Source: an uncultured Rhizobiaceae bacterium (lineage in GTDB: Bacteria; Pseudomonadota; Alphaproteobacteria; Rhizobiales; Rhizobiaceae). From it: a stretch of DNA of 64,000 bases. Within the stretch, counting starts at the first letter, position 1. Each line of letters opens with the position of its first letter. The position numbers and the translations under genes were made by a program. The notes below the pieces were generated by a model. That model made no database searches. It had not been told where the DNA came from and was given only the letters and a program-made list of their open reading frames with translations. Shown here in pieces: positions 27,456 through 37,094 of this stretch. The DNA lies in assembly GCA_951813045.1 (NCBI GenBank), contig CATOTF010000002.1, positions 1,116,001 to 1,180,000 on the forward strand, given 5' to 3'.

Positions 27456-29642
27456 ATGAATGAGTTGATACTGAATCAAAGCGCGGACCGCTTTATCAAT
27501 CGGGAATATTCCTGGTTGCAATTTAATCGCCGCGTCCTGATGGAAGCTGAAAATGTAACGCATCCTCTGTTGGAACGCATGCGCTTTCTCACCATTTCCG
27601 CTGATAATCTTAATGAGTTTTTGATGGTGCGCATTGCGGGCCTTGCCGGGCAGGTTCGTGAACAAGTCTCAACTTTGTCTGACAATGGTCAAACACCCAC
27701 AGAACAACTTGCAAATGCAACCAGAGAAATCGCTCGGCTTCAATTGCGACAGCATGAAATATTCCTGTCATTGGAAGAGGAATTAAGGGCAAGTAACATT
27801 GAAATTCTAACGAGTGACGAGCTCAATGCTTCGGAACGAGAATGGGCTGAAGAGCATTTCCTGACTCACATTTTCCCAATACTGACTCCTTTATGCATCG
27901 ATCCTGCTCACCCATTCCCATTTGTGCCCAACCTCGGCCTGACAGTTGTGTTGAATCTGGAACGAACAAACGACGCTAAAGGTATGACGGCGCTGTTGCG
28001 CCTGCCTCAGCCATTGGCACGTTTCGCTGCTCTTCCCGTCGTGGAGGAAGAGGAAGATGGAATGCTTGTCGCTCCGGGACGGTTTATCAGTGTTGAGGAA
28101 GTCATCAGCCTGTTTATTGACCGGCTGTTTCCGGGTTACGAAATTCGCGAAAAAGGCATGTTTCGCCTTGTACGCGATAGCGATATTGAAGTGCAGGAAG
28201 AAGCCGAGGATCTCGTGCGCCTGTTTGAGACAGCGCTTAAACAACGCAGACGGGGACAGGTTATTCGACTTGAGTTCACCGCTGATACGCCGGTTAATCT
28301 ACGCGGATTTGTGATGAAGGAACTTAAGGTTTCGGAAGCGGAAACAATCATTCTCGACGGAATGCTGGCGTTGGACGATCTCAATTATATTGTTGCAAAA
28401 GCAGACAAGAAACTGCGTTACCGGGCTTATAACCCTCGCTTTCCCGAACGGATACGCGAGCACAATGGTGATTGTTTCGCCGCCATTCGTCAAAAAGACC
28501 TTGTGGTCCACCATCCCTATGAAAGTTTTGATGTTGTGGTGCGGTTCGTGCGTCAGGCAGCGCAAGACCCGGATGTTGTAGCTATTAAGCAGACCCTTTA
28601 TCGTACTTCCAACGATAGTCCGATTGTGCAAGCGCTGATCGAAGCTGCGGAAAACGGAAAGTCAGTGACAGCACTGGTGGAACTGAAGGCCCGTTTCGAC
28701 GAAGAGGCCAATATTCGTTGGGCTCGCGATCTGGAACGGGCCGGTGTTCAGGTGGTCTACGGTTTTATCGAACTTAAAACCCACGCGAAATTGTCCCTCG
28801 TGGTGCGTCGCGAGCACGGCGAACTGGTGAATTTCTGTCATATCGGTACGGGTAATTACCATCAGGTCAACGCACGCATTTATACCGATATTTCGTTTTT
28901 CACCGACGACAAGGAAATTGCGCTCGACGTCGCTCGCGTGTTCAATTTCATTACCGGTTATGCGGAGCCACGCGGGCTATCAAAACTTTTGGTTTCGCCC
29001 AAATCCCTACGCAAGAAACTCGCGAAGCTGATCACTGCAGAATGTAGCAACGCCAAAGCGGGGAAACCGGCACAAATCTGGATGAAAATGAACTCGCTTG
29101 TTGATCCGGTGATGATCGACCAACTTTATGAAGCGAGCAGCCATGGCGTTCAAATTGATCTTATTGTCCGCGGCATTTGTTGTCTGCGGCCCCAAGTTTC
29201 TGGCTTGTCCGATAATATCAGGGTGAAAAGCATCATCGGGCGGTTTCTGGAACACGGGCGTATATTTTGCTTTGGAAACGGGCATGGGCTCCCGTCCAAA
29301 AAAGCGCTGGTGTATGCCGGATCGGCTGACCTTATGCCCCGCAATCTGGATCGGCGTGTTGAAGTTCTGGTTCCACTGGAAAACACGACGGTTCATCAAC
29401 AGGTTTTGGACCAAATTATGCTTGGCAATATGATGGATAATTTGCAAAGCTGGGAGATATTGCCAGACGGTACATCCCGCAGAGTGGAGCTGAAAGACGG
29501 GCAAAAACCTTTCAGTTCCCAGGAATACTTCATGAACAACCCTAGTCTGTCCGGTCGCGGGAAATCTCTCAAAAAAGACGCACCAAATACGATCATGGAT
29601 CCGTCGTCTACACTCAGCGGTGACAACAGGAAATCCGCCTGA
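27456..29642 (+). CDS. ppk1: Polyphosphate kinase 1
   Basis: Makes polyphosphate from ATP, membrane-associated in many bacteria. It opens with [18 protein letters not shown], the PPK family start, and includes FVPNLGLT, the ATP-site stretch [13 protein letters not shown], the phosphohistidine region [12 protein letters not shown] and the GTGNYH loop. 728 residues from ATG 27456; a GTG at 27405 would add 17. The stop overlaps the ppx start by one base (TGATG), so the synthesis and breakdown enzymes are translationally coupled. Confidence 0.96.
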   Translation: MNELILNQSADRFINREYSWLQFNRRVLMEAENVTHPLLERMRFLTISADNLNEFLMVRIAGLAGQVREQVSTLSDNGQTPTEQLANATREIARLQLRQHEIFLSLEEELRASNIEILTSDELNASEREWAEEHFLTHIFPILTPLCIDPAHPFPFVPNLGLTVVLNLERTNDAKGMTALLRLPQPLARFAALPVVEEEEDGMLVAPGRFISVEEVISLFIDRLFPGYEIREKGMFRLVRDSDIEVQEEAEDLVRLFETALKQRRRGQVIRLEFTADTPVNLRGFVMKELKVSEAETIILDGMLALDDLNYIVAKADKKLRYRAYNPRFPERIREHNGDCFAAIRQKDLVVHHPYESFDVVVRFVRQAAQDPDVVAIKQTLYRTSNDSPIVQALIEAAENGKSVTALVELKARFDEEANIRWARDLERAGVQVVYGFIELKTHAKLSLVVRREHGELVNFCHIGTGNYHQVNARIYTDISFFTDDKEIALDVARVFNFITGYAEPRGLSKLLVSPKSLRKKLAKLITAECSNAKAGKPAQIWMKMNSLVDPVMIDQLYEASSHGVQIDLIVRGICCLRPQVSGLSDNIRVKSIIGRFLEHGRIFCFGNGHGLPSKKALVYAGSADLMPRNLDRRVEVLVPLENTTVHQQVLDQIMLGNMMDNLQSWEILPDGTSRRVELKDGQKPFSSQEYFMNNPSLSGRGKSLKKDAPNTIMDPSSTLSGDNRKSA

Positions 29643-31171
29643 TGGCCCGGACTTTGAAGTCTGTTCTAAAAGCACAGGGTAGGCTCCGAAAACTTACTCC
29701 GGTGGGTATCATTGATATCGGGTCGAACTCCGTCCGCCTGGTCGTATATGAAGGACTTTCACGCTCGCCGACACCGTTGTTTAACGAAAAAATATTGTGT
29801 GGCCTCGGTTCAAACCTTGCCTCAACCGGTCGGTTGGATGACTTTGCAGTTGAACGCGCACTAAAGGCTTTACGGCGATTTCGTCTATTGGCGCAACAGG
29901 CCGGGGCCGACGATATTCACACCCTGGCCACCGCCGCTGCACGGGAAGCTGATAATGGCCCGGAATTTATTGAAACTGCAGAGCAGATATTGGGCAGGCC
30001 AGTCCACGTATTGACGGGGGCAGAAGAAGCTCATTACGCGGCGTTGGGCATTCAATGCGGTTTTATAAAACCGCACGGAGTCGTCGCAGATATGGGCGGC
30101 GGCAGCGTTGAACTGACCGGCATCTCGGGGGAGCCAACAGGCAAGGGCGTTACGCTGCCATTGGGCGGCTTGCGGTTGAAAGATGTTACCAATGATAATG
30201 TCATTGCCGCTCGAAAACTCGTTCGCGCGGCGCTTAAGGGCAATGAAGTACTAAAAGAAGCCAAAGGAGGCACCTTTTATGCGGTAGGTGGAACATGGCG
30301 GGCCATCGGTCGACTACACATGGCGCGTGTGAAATATCCGCTCACGGTGATGCACCATTATGAATTGACCGCGAAAGAGGCACGCAAGTTGTGCAGCCGA
30401 TTAACCGGTAAAAATGGCGCATCAATTCGCGGGTCAGATGCTGTGTCGTCGAATCGTCGCGACTTGATGCCTTTTGGCGCTGTCCTATTGTCAGAGATCA
30501 TGGCGGTGATGAAACCGGAGCGGATCGTGTTTTCCGCATTGGGTGTCCGAGAAGGCTATTTATACTCGCTACTTCCAGAAAAAGTGCAGTCCAATGACCC
30601 ATTGTTAACTGCTGCCGAAGAGTTTGCAGTGTTAAGAGCCCGTTCTCCCGTTCATTCAAAAGAGTTGATAAAGTGGACTGGGGCAGCCTTTAATGCTTTT
30701 AATGTGGACGAAACTGTGAGCGAAAAACGTTTTCGAAAGGCTGCTTGTCTTTTATCGGATATCACTTGGCGATCCCACCCGGACTACCGGGGTGATCAGG
30801 CAGTTAACCTCATTTCAAACGCCGACCTTGTAGGTGTTGACCACGCAGGCCGGAGTTACCTGGCTTTGTCATCCTACTATCGCCATGAAGGAATTGGGAA
30901 AAGTTCCTCCGACCCCAACATTGCGACCATTGCACCGGAACGAATTCTCAAACGCGCAAAACTATTGGGCGCACTGTTCCGGGTGGCTTTTCAATTTTCA
31001 GCCGCAATGCCAGGAATATTGCCGGATGTCGCATTTAAAGCGGATAAAGAGGGATCGGTGGAATTACAGGTTCCTAATGATCTGGCGGATTTCCAGGGCG
31101 AACGCCTACACCGCCGCTTGGCTGGCCTGTCACAAGTGTTGGGTCGAGAGGTGGAATGGGTTCTGAAATAG
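29642..31171 (+). CDS. ppx: Exopolyphosphatase / Ppx-GppA family
   Basis: Cytosolic phosphatase of the ASKHA fold that removes terminal phosphate from polyphosphate (or pppGpp). 509 residues. Phosphate-1 motif IDIGSNSVRLVVYEG, a second loop MGGGSVELTG, and an HD-like C-terminal extension. Position right after ppk with a one-base overlap supports polyphosphate as substrate. About 90 bases follow before the convergent aminoglycoside-kinase-like gene. Confidence 0.94.
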   Translation: MARTLKSVLKAQGRLRKLTPVGIIDIGSNSVRLVVYEGLSRSPTPLFNEKILCGLGSNLASTGRLDDFAVERALKALRRFRLLAQQAGADDIHTLATAAAREADNGPEFIETAEQILGRPVHVLTGAEEAHYAALGIQCGFIKPHGVVADMGGGSVELTGISGEPTGKGVTLPLGGLRLKDVTNDNVIAARKLVRAALKGNEVLKEAKGGTFYAVGGTWRAIGRLHMARVKYPLTVMHHYELTAKEARKLCSRLTGKNGASIRGSDAVSSNRRDLMPFGAVLLSEIMAVMKPERIVFSALGVREGYLYSLLPEKVQSNDPLLTAAEEFAVLRARSPVHSKELIKWTGAAFNAFNVDETVSEKRFRKAACLLSDITWRSHPDYRGDQAVNLISNADLVGVDHAGRSYLALSSYYRHEGIGKSSSDPNIATIAPERILKRAKLLGALFRVAFQFSAAMPGILPDVAFKADKEGSVELQVPNDLADFQGERLHRRLAGLSQVLGREVEWVLK

Positions 31172-31258
31172 CCCGATCACGCCAATTCGACAATGGTTAC
31201 ATCGCAGCTAAACGATCTATCGGCGTTTGCATGGCACGGCCCAACACGTTTAATGATC

Positions 31259-32095
31259 TCAACGAGATTGCAGTTTCATCAATGCTTCAGCGACTTCAAT
31301 AGAGTTAGCGCGATATTTGGAACGTGGGTCGTCAAGCCCGTCTTCGTCCCTCCAGCAGACACTTAGCATGGCGTGAACGAATGCCCATCCAAATAACCTG
31401 TCCACAGGGTGGTTCAACGCTTTGGAAAATATTGTGCCTAATTGTAAGATGCGTTCGCGCGAGGCCATGAGTTCCAATTGGTCTCGTGGGTTGCAGAACA
31501 GGTTTGCAATCTCATAAGCCGGGTCGCCTATTAATCCCTTTGGATCAATTGCAATCCACCCCCTGTCGCTGAGATACAGATTTTCGTGATGTAGGTCACC
31601 GTGCAAAGGGACAGGGGCGGGAGACGTGTTCAATAAATGGCGGCATTGTTGTTTTGCCAAATTAATGAGGTCCGTTTCCGTAGAATTGAGATATTTCGTT
31701 TCCTTCTCCAGCAGTGCTTTCACATGAACCGGGAGCGGTTTTAACGCTTCCGGCACATCGGGAACACGGCTGTGTAGGTCTGCGATAACCCTGGCCACCG
31801 CCATCATGGCGGCGTAATCTCCATCGCTTTTCGTAAATTGATAAAGGGAATGGGTGCCCGCATCCTCTAACAGCAATTGCTCATCGTTGCAGTCGATTAC
31901 ACGGACACAACCCTTGCCACTGCGCCACCGTAAATAGGCAGCCCCGTTGCGTTCATCAATTCGCCCTACTTCCGTAAGGCATTTGAGAACCTGCGATTGC
32001 CCGTACTGGTTTTTACCGCGGTAGACATCGCTGGTAGGGGTTGTGGCTATCCTGTTTGCCTCATTTGGTACCCAATCCAGCGAAAACCCCGCCAT
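31259..32095 (-). CDS. APH(6)-like aminoglycoside/hydroxyurea kinase-family protein
   Basis: Protein-kinase-fold small-molecule kinase, 278 residues. The catalytic loop is HGDLHHEN (165-172) and the metal-binding segment is AIDPKGLIGDPAYE (182-195), a pattern close to streptomycin 6-kinase (APH(6)). An ATP-binding Lys lies in VLKCL. It sits one base downstream of the argC stop, so it is expressed with an amino-acid biosynthesis gene. That setting and the lack of mobile sequence around it argue for a metabolic or repair kinase rather than an acquired resistance gene. Its true substrate is unknown. Confidence 0.8.
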   Translation of the reverse strand: MAGFSLDWVPNEANRIATTPTSDVYRGKNQYGQSQVLKCLTEVGRIDERNGAAYLRWRSGKGCVRVIDCNDEQLLLEDAGTHSLYQFTKSDGDYAAMMAVARVIADLHSRVPDVPEALKPLPVHVKALLEKETKYLNSTETDLINLAKQQCRHLLNTSPAPVPLHGDLHHENLYLSDRGWIAIDPKGLIGDPAYEIANLFCNPRDQLELMASRERILQLGTIFSKALNHPVDRLFGWAFVHAMLSVCWRDEDGLDDPRSKYRANSIEVAEALMKLQSR

Positions 32096-32096
32096 A

Positions 32097-33014
32097 TCAA
32101 CTGATCATCAGATCCAGCGCCTGAACGCATGCGCCGCTGGCACCCTTACCGAGATTATCGAGTGACGCGACCAGATTAACATGCGTGTCATTACCGAAAA
32201 CATGCAGATCCATCGTATCTGTGCCCGCTAGTTTCGTAGGATCGAGGCGGGTTACCGCATCGCTCTCCTCAAGGGGGGCTACCCGCACATGTTTGCTATT
32301 CGCATAATGGGCGGTGAGACAGGCGTGTACTTCGGCCCTGCAACCCGCCTTTAATGCGGCCATGTGCAAGGGAAGCTGTACAATCATGCCCTGCGGAAAC
32401 CGACCAACGGACGGTGTGAACACCGGGCTGTTGTCCAACATTCCATATTCCGTGATCTCCGGCGCGTGTTTGTGCTTCAGCCCTGTGGCGTAGATGAAGT
32501 GCGGCGCGTCGATTGCATCGTCGTTGCTCCCTTCCATTTGGGCGATCAACCCTTTGCCGCCACCCGTGTAACCCGACACCGCATTGATTGTGAGCAAGGC
32601 GTCTTTGCCCAACAGGCTTGCTTGGGTGAGGGGGCGTATGAGCGCTATGGCACCGGTTGAATAACAACCGGGGTTGGACACAAAACGCGAGGTCGCGATT
32701 TTTTCGTCATGCCCCGGTTCCAGCTCCTTGAATCCGAACGTCCAATTTGGGTTGGTTCTGTGGGCGGTCGATGCGTCGATTAAACGGGTGTCACCGTCCG
32801 CCACCATGGCGGCGGCTTCTCGCGATGCGTCGTCTGGCAGGCAAAGGATCGCAATATCCGCTTCGTTCAACAGCCTGCGTCGTGCATCAGGATTACGCCG
32901 CTCTTCATGGGGCATGGAGAGCAGTTTGATATCATCGCGCCCTTGCAGCCGTTCGAGAATTTGAAGGCCAGTTGTGCCCTGTTCGCCATCGACGTAGATG
33001 TTTGGTTTGGTCAT
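32097..33014 (-). CDS. argC: N-acetyl-gamma-glutamyl-phosphate reductase, short type
   Basis: NADPH-dependent third step of arginine synthesis. The catalytic Cys is C117 in SNPGCYSTG. At 305 residues it belongs to the short type 2 branch, which is common in alphaproteobacteria. NAD-site start [11 protein letters not shown] is present, as is SGYTGGGK later. It is followed by the aminoglycoside-kinase-like gene with a 1-base gap and sits below speB on the same strand. Confidence 0.95.
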   Translation of the reverse strand: MTKPNIYVDGEQGTTGLQILERLQGRDDIKLLSMPHEERRNPDARRRLLNEADIAILCLPDDASREAAAMVADGDTRLIDASTAHRTNPNWTFGFKELEPGHDEKIATSRFVSNPGCYSTGAIALIRPLTQASLLGKDALLTINAVSGYTGGGKGLIAQMEGSNDDAIDAPHFIYATGLKHKHAPEITEYGMLDNSPVFTPSVGRFPQGMIVQLPLHMAALKAGCRAEVHACLTAHYANSKHVRVAPLEESDAVTRLDPTKLAGTDTMDLHVFGNDTHVNLVASLDNLGKGASGACVQALDLMIS

Positions 33015-33083
33015 AATAGTCTCAATTTTCAGGGTGTTAGACGGTATAGCGGATTCAATCCGCTAAGAACTTGAATCAGTTTC

Positions 33084-34049
33084 TTACGTTCTAAATCGTC
33101 GTTCCCAAAGGTTGCCAAGCATATACATTGCGACGGTTGACCCTGCAATTGAGGTGATATCCGCGTGGTCATATGAGGGGGAAACCTCAACCACATCAGA
33201 ACCTATAACATCCAACTTATTCAAATGTCTTAAAGTTGCAAGGGCCTGCGCGGATGTTAGTCCACCAGAAACCGGTGTGCCGGTGCCCGGGGCGTAGGCG
33301 GGGTCCAGGCAATCGATATCAAATGTCTGGTAGACTTTCTTACCACCGGTCCGGGCATAGACCCGTTCCGCAATGACTTTTGGCCCAAGTTCGTGGCATT
33401 CGAGTCCGTAGATTATCTCAATACCGTAATCTTGCGGCGCGTGGGTGCGAATACCAATCTGGATTGAGTGGTCGACATCGATAATACCTTCTTTAACGGC
33501 CCGCGTGATCATGGTGCCGTGGTCAACCGCGCCTTCCTCATCGTCCCATGTGTCCTGATGGGCGTCGAACTGCACCAGAGCGACCGGCCCGTATTTTTCC
33601 GCATGCGCTTTCAAAAGAGGGTAGGTGACAAAATGATCACCACCGATTGAAAGTAAATAGGGTGAGGACTCAGCATTGATGATGGTTGAAGCGCATTCTT
33701 CGATAATCAGCGGAATACGCGCTTGATTACCGTAATAGAAATAACAATCCCCATGGTCGATGACCGCCATGTCGTCGAACAGGCGCGAACCAAATGGATA
33801 TTGCGGATCATTATCCATGCCGCAGGATGCTTCGCGAACACCGCGCGGGCCAAAACGTGTGCCGGGTCTGTTGGACGTTGCTGTATCAAGAGGAAGTCCC
33901 CAGACAACAGCATCAACACCCGTCAGGTCCATCGTATATTTACGCCGCATAAACGAAAGCGCACCGGCGTAAGTCGGGTCTTTCGCCTGATCATTCAGCG
34001 TCTTTGCGGTGAAGGCATTGTCCATGCCGGGATATTTTTCACGTTTCAT
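33084..34049 (-). CDS. speB: Agmatinase / ureohydrolase
   Basis: Mn2+-dependent hydrolase that makes putrescine and urea from agmatine (or a related guanidino compound). Metal-binding signatures: GGDHFVTYP, QFDAHQDTWD and FDIDCLDPAYAPGTGTPVSGG; 321 residues. ATG 34049 is chosen because GAGAAGATC lies upstream; the frame stays open further but inside the terminator region of rpsI. The family cannot fix the guanidino substrate by sequence alone. It lies between the rpsI terminator and argC. Confidence 0.92.
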   Translation of the reverse strand: MKREKYPGMDNAFTAKTLNDQAKDPTYAGALSFMRRKYTMDLTGVDAVVWGLPLDTATSNRPGTRFGPRGVREASCGMDNDPQYPFGSRLFDDMAVIDHGDCYFYYGNQARIPLIIEECASTIINAESSPYLLSIGGDHFVTYPLLKAHAEKYGPVALVQFDAHQDTWDDEEGAVDHGTMITRAVKEGIIDVDHSIQIGIRTHAPQDYGIEIIYGLECHELGPKVIAERVYARTGGKKVYQTFDIDCLDPAYAPGTGTPVSGGLTSAQALATLRHLNKLDVIGSDVVEVSPSYDHADITSIAGSTVAMYMLGNLWERRFRT

Positions 34050-34068
34050 ATTCTTGATCTTCTCAAAC

Positions 34069-34095
34069 AAAAAAGGCGGGCCATCTGGCCCGCCT
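34069..34095 (-). terminator. Rho-independent terminator after rpsI
   Basis: Perfect 8-bp stem GGCGGGCC (34075-34082) / GGCCCGCC (34087-34094) with a four-base loop; read on the minus strand it is followed by six T (the A run at 34069-34074). It lies about 35 bases past the rpsI stop, just before speB. Confidence 0.9.
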
Positions 34096-34128
34096 TTGAT
34101 AACACCCAATCGGGTATGTCGGTAAGCC

Positions 34129-34722
34129 TTAACGCTTGGAGAATTGGAAAGAACGGCGGGCTTTTGCGCGGCCGTATTTCTTACGTTCAACAACACGGCT
34201 GTCACGTGTGAGAAAGCCACCGGCTTTCAATGTGCCACGAAGCTCAGGTTCAAAATAGGTGAGGGCTTTGGAAATACCGTGGCGCAGCGCACCGGCCTGA
34301 CCGGAAAGGCCACCACCAGCAACAGTTGCCACAATATCGAACTGTGTTTCGCGACCAGTAGCAACAAGCGGCTGTTTCACAACCATTTGCAGAACCGGAC
34401 GGGCGAAATATTCCGTGAAATCACGTTCTTTATTCGCTTTTGTACCGTCTTTGCGGTTTTTCTTGCGAACTTCGCGGGATTTTGTAACGCCTTCAATGAT
34501 GATGCGACCGGAACCGGGTTTGAGCCACACGCGAGCAACAGTGTCTTTACGCTTACCGGTGGCGTAAGCACGATTATGTTCGTCGACCTTGCGTTCATGA
34601 ACGGGCGCATCTGGGTTTGCGACAACCGGAGCTGCAACATCGGCTGCAGGTGCGTCGGCAGTTTCGGCAGCAGCACTGTTTACAGCGGCACCCAGGTCTT
34701 CAAGTGAATTGATCTCGACCAT
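34129..34722 (-). CDS. rpsI: 30S ribosomal protein S9 with an internal basic insertion
   Basis: Essential small-subunit protein whose C-terminal tail (RSFQFSKR) reaches the P site. The core matches alphaproteobacterial S9: [53 protein letters not shown]. Length is 197, clearly more than usual. The N-terminal extension with INSLEDLG is typical for this group, but between RIIIEG (73-78) and DFTEYFARP (101-109) there is a run of about 21 extra residues ([20 protein letters not shown] and ER), rich in Lys and Arg. It is in frame and the gene otherwise looks normal. See findings. Confidence 0.96.
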   Translation of the reverse strand: MVEINSLEDLGAAVNSAAAETADAPAADVAAPVVANPDAPVHERKVDEHNRAYATGKRKDTVARVWLKPGSGRIIIEGVTKSREVRKKNRKDGTKANKERDFTEYFARPVLQMVVKQPLVATGRETQFDIVATVAGGGLSGQAGALRHGISKALTYFEPELRGTLKAGGFLTRDSRVVERKKYGRAKARRSFQFSKR

Positions 34723-34725
34723 AAT

Positions 34726-35190
34726 TTACGCAGTCCTTTTGTTTTTGGGGTTCAACGCGGCCATATCGACAGCCTCCGGCTTTTGAGCTTCATGTTTGTG
34801 CTCGCTACCTGCGTAAACGTAGAGATTTTTCATTTGCTGACGGGAAAGAGGGCCACCAGGCATCATGCGCTCAATAGCTTTTTGCATAACGCGCTCTGGA
34901 TAACGACCTTCAAGAAGCGCCTTTGCGGTACGTTCCTTGATGCCGCCGGGATAACCGGTGTGCCAGTAATATTTCTTGTCTTCACGCTTTTTGCCGGTGA
35001 AGGCAACTTTATCAGCATTGACGATAATAACACTGTCGCCATCATCAACGTGGGGGGTAAAGGTCGGTTTGTGCTTGCCGCGAAGGCGATTAGCCACAAA
35101 GGAAGCGAGACGACCGGGAACAACGCCAGAAGCGTCGATCACAATCCATTTTTTCTCAACTTCCGCGGGCTTTTGCGAAAAAGTTTTCAT
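34726..35190 (-). CDS. rplM: 50S ribosomal protein L13
   Basis: Early-assembly large-subunit protein, 154 residues. It starts [15 protein letters not shown] as in its relatives, with the conserved [25 protein letters not shown] and [21 protein letters not shown]-type region ([10 protein letters not shown]). I prefer ATG 35190 because of this match, although ATG 35199 has a better-spaced AGG. rpsI begins 3 bases after its stop; the pair is a standard operon. Confidence 0.97.
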   Translation of the reverse strand: MKTFSQKPAEVEKKWIVIDASGVVPGRLASFVANRLRGKHKPTFTPHVDDGDSVIIVNADKVAFTGKKREDKKYYWHTGYPGGIKERTAKALLEGRYPERVMQKAIERMMPGGPLSRQQMKNLYVYAGSEHKHEAQKPEAVDMAALNPKNKRTA

Positions 35191-35279
35191 GGGAAACATG
35201 CCTGTTTGCTAATATCGGGTTGAACGGGCAACCCCGAACAAAACGCGGCCCCGCATAAATACGAGGCCTGTTGGTGTGC

Positions 35280-35307
35280 TTTATAGTGGTGATTTTGAAA
35301 GCGTCAA
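35280..35307 (-). promoter_or_regulatory. Putative sigma70 promoter for rplM-rpsI
   Basis: On the minus strand TTGACG (35302-35307), 16-base spacer, TATAAA (35280-35285). This gives a start near 35272 and a leader of about 80 bases to the rplM ATG, containing a GGGTT/AACCC hairpin near 35220-35240, as is common for ribosomal protein leaders. Confidence 0.65.
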
Positions 35308-35676
35308 CATTTATTTGTGCTGTCACTTAAGAAAAAGACCTATAATTCAATTGGTTGATAATAAAGGTATTATAATACCATTATATTTGCGCATCATTAA
35401 TCCTGAAAGGGAGTTTGTTTGCCATTCGTATTCATGGCGGTGGGTACAAATGCGAAATTTACAAAACAGTGCATTTTAAAAGAACGGCTTGACGAAATAC
35501 CTTACCTTACGTAAAGGAATCGCGCTTTTGCTGAATATCCCTGAACCCGCCAGTTAGGGATTAGTGATTGCGGGGGTCGGGGATACCCCAAAACCTCGGC
35601 CTGGCGGATGGCAAATACTCCAGTAGTGTTACGTCATCCGCCACCTTAATTCCATCCGCCTCAAAGGATTGGTAAA
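35308..35676. other. Intergenic region between rplM promoter and thioesterase gene, with hairpins
   Basis: No gene seen in about 370 bases. The first half is AT-rich. The second half has inverted repeats: ATCCCT/AGGGAT around 35540-35565 and GGCGGATG (35603-35610) / CATCCGCC (35635-35642), the latter enclosing TACTCCAGTA. The larger one lies 35 bases past the thioesterase stop on the minus strand and may be a processing or termination signal. No long T-run follows. Confidence 0.45.
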
Positions 35677-36114
35677 TTACGCTTTTGGTGGAATTGCGTA
35701 GGTGCCAGTCGCATGGGCGACGATATCGGCATTTCCCAATTCGCGAATGGCACAGTCAAATACCATCAACCGCTTACCCAATTTAAGAATATTGCAGGTT
35801 GCCTCCAACATGCCCGGACCCGCTTTTCGCATAAAGTTTATGTTGAGGTTTGTCGTAACCGAAAGCGCTTCCCGCCCGACATGGGAAAGGACGCAGGCGT
35901 AACCGCCCATATCGGCGAGCGCGAACAGGGTGGGGCCGGATACTGTGCCACCGGCGCGTAAATGGCTCTCGTCGGTGCGCATGTGAACGACGACATGGCC
36001 CGGTTCTATAGAATGTACATCGTATCCGGGAAATTGTTCGATGATCTGCGGATAAACCTCCGCGATGTATTCGTTCAGATCCGCCGCGGTTAGCACGGGT
36101 GCCAGTGTGGTCAT
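35677..36114 (-). CDS. PaaI-family hotdog thioesterase
   Basis: Small hotdog-fold acyl-CoA thioesterase, 145 residues. The helical hotdog core is seen in GGTVSGPTLFALADMGGYACVLSHVG, followed by VTTNLNINFMRKA. The start of this core (HVVVHMRTDESHLRAGG) includes the loop that holds the catalytic Asp/Glu in relatives. It lies 18 bases after the crotonase gene, forming a two-gene unit for acyl-CoA metabolism. Confidence 0.9.
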   Translation of the reverse strand: MTTLAPVLTAADLNEYIAEVYPQIIEQFPGYDVHSIEPGHVVVHMRTDESHLRAGGTVSGPTLFALADMGGYACVLSHVGREALSVTTNLNINFMRKAGPGMLEATCNILKLGKRLMVFDCAIRELGNADIVAHATGTYAIPPKA

Positions 36115-36132
36115 TGAGGGGATACTTTCAAT

Positions 36133-36999
36133 TTAGGATTTTGGGTTGATTGGACGATTATGAGTCCAGTCAAAGGTCCCGGAATCCCGCTCACGAACAG
36201 TCTCTTTCCAGCCTTTTTCTTCTGATCGGTGTTTAAAATTCATGCCTTCGGGGGAATGGCGTGTAATACCATCAAAAATGGTGGCAAACCTTTGCGTATT
36301 GGCAAGCCCCATGGCTTCAATCGCCTGATTGATCACCATCTTCTGCATCATCAACTGGTTGACAGGTACTGTCGAAATTCTATCTGCCAAAGCTTCAACT
36401 TCTGCCTCCAGTTCTTCGGGAGGAACTGATTTAAGCACCAGTCCAATACGTTCCGCTTCGTTGCCGTCGATTCTGTCGCCGGTAAACAACATGCGTTTAG
36501 CCTGTTCAGGCCCCAGACGGTACGTCCACATGGCGGTTGTTGGGCATCCCCAGACCCGTGCCGGCATGTATCCGATTTCCGCATCATCGGCCATGATGAT
36601 CATGTCGCAACAAAGCGCGATATGGGAGCCACCTGCAGCCGCATAACCGTGCACTTTTGCGATGACCGGTTTGTTTGAGCGCCAGAGTGACATAAATAAT
36701 TCAGTGTTTTTCGACATGAAGGCGTAATCCTTCATCGGATCCCATGGCATGTCCTGCGTTATCTGCCGCCCTTCACCTTCAACCGATGAGGCATAATAGG
36801 TGAGGTCGTATCCGGCGCAGAACGCGCGCCCGGCGCCGCTTAATATGATGACGTGGACATCGGGATCAGCATTGGCTTCCTCAACCCGGTCGGCGAGCAC
36901 TTGCGGCATATCGCCGTCGATTGCATTCAAGACGTCCGGTCTGTTGAGGATAATGCGCCCGATGCGTCCATCCTTTTCAAGAATAACTGAGCTCGCCAT
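36133..36999 (-). CDS. Crotonase-family enoyl-CoA hydratase/isomerase
   Basis: 288 residues of crotonase fold. Oxyanion-hole segments are GAGRAFCAGYDL (about residues 55-66) and HGYAAAGGSHIALCCDM. The C-terminal part ends with a long helix then HRSEEKGWKETV. The length and these segments point to a general enoyl-CoA hydratase/isomerase; the substrate cannot be read. Upstream of the thioesterase on the same strand and divergent from a second crotonase at 37.1 kb. Confidence 0.9.
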   Translation of the reverse strand: MASSVILEKDGRIGRIILNRPDVLNAIDGDMPQVLADRVEEANADPDVHVIILSGAGRAFCAGYDLTYYASSVEGEGRQITQDMPWDPMKDYAFMSKNTELFMSLWRSNKPVIAKVHGYAAAGGSHIALCCDMIIMADDAEIGYMPARVWGCPTTAMWTYRLGPEQAKRMLFTGDRIDGNEAERIGLVLKSVPPEELEAEVEALADRISTVPVNQLMMQKMVINQAIEAMGLANTQRFATIFDGITRHSPEGMNFKHRSEEKGWKETVRERDSGTFDWTHNRPINPKS

Positions 37000-37094
37000 C
37001 GTAAAATTGATTCCCCTGCGGTTGCGCCCAGTTTTGCAACAATCTATCGATGGGGCAACACGAGACTAACGATAAGCATCAAGGGAAGAGCGCA

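Noticed and set aside
29007-29675. Long antisense ORF over ppk
   Set aside because: It mirrors the codon pattern of the real gene on the other strand, has no family match and no ribosome binding site.
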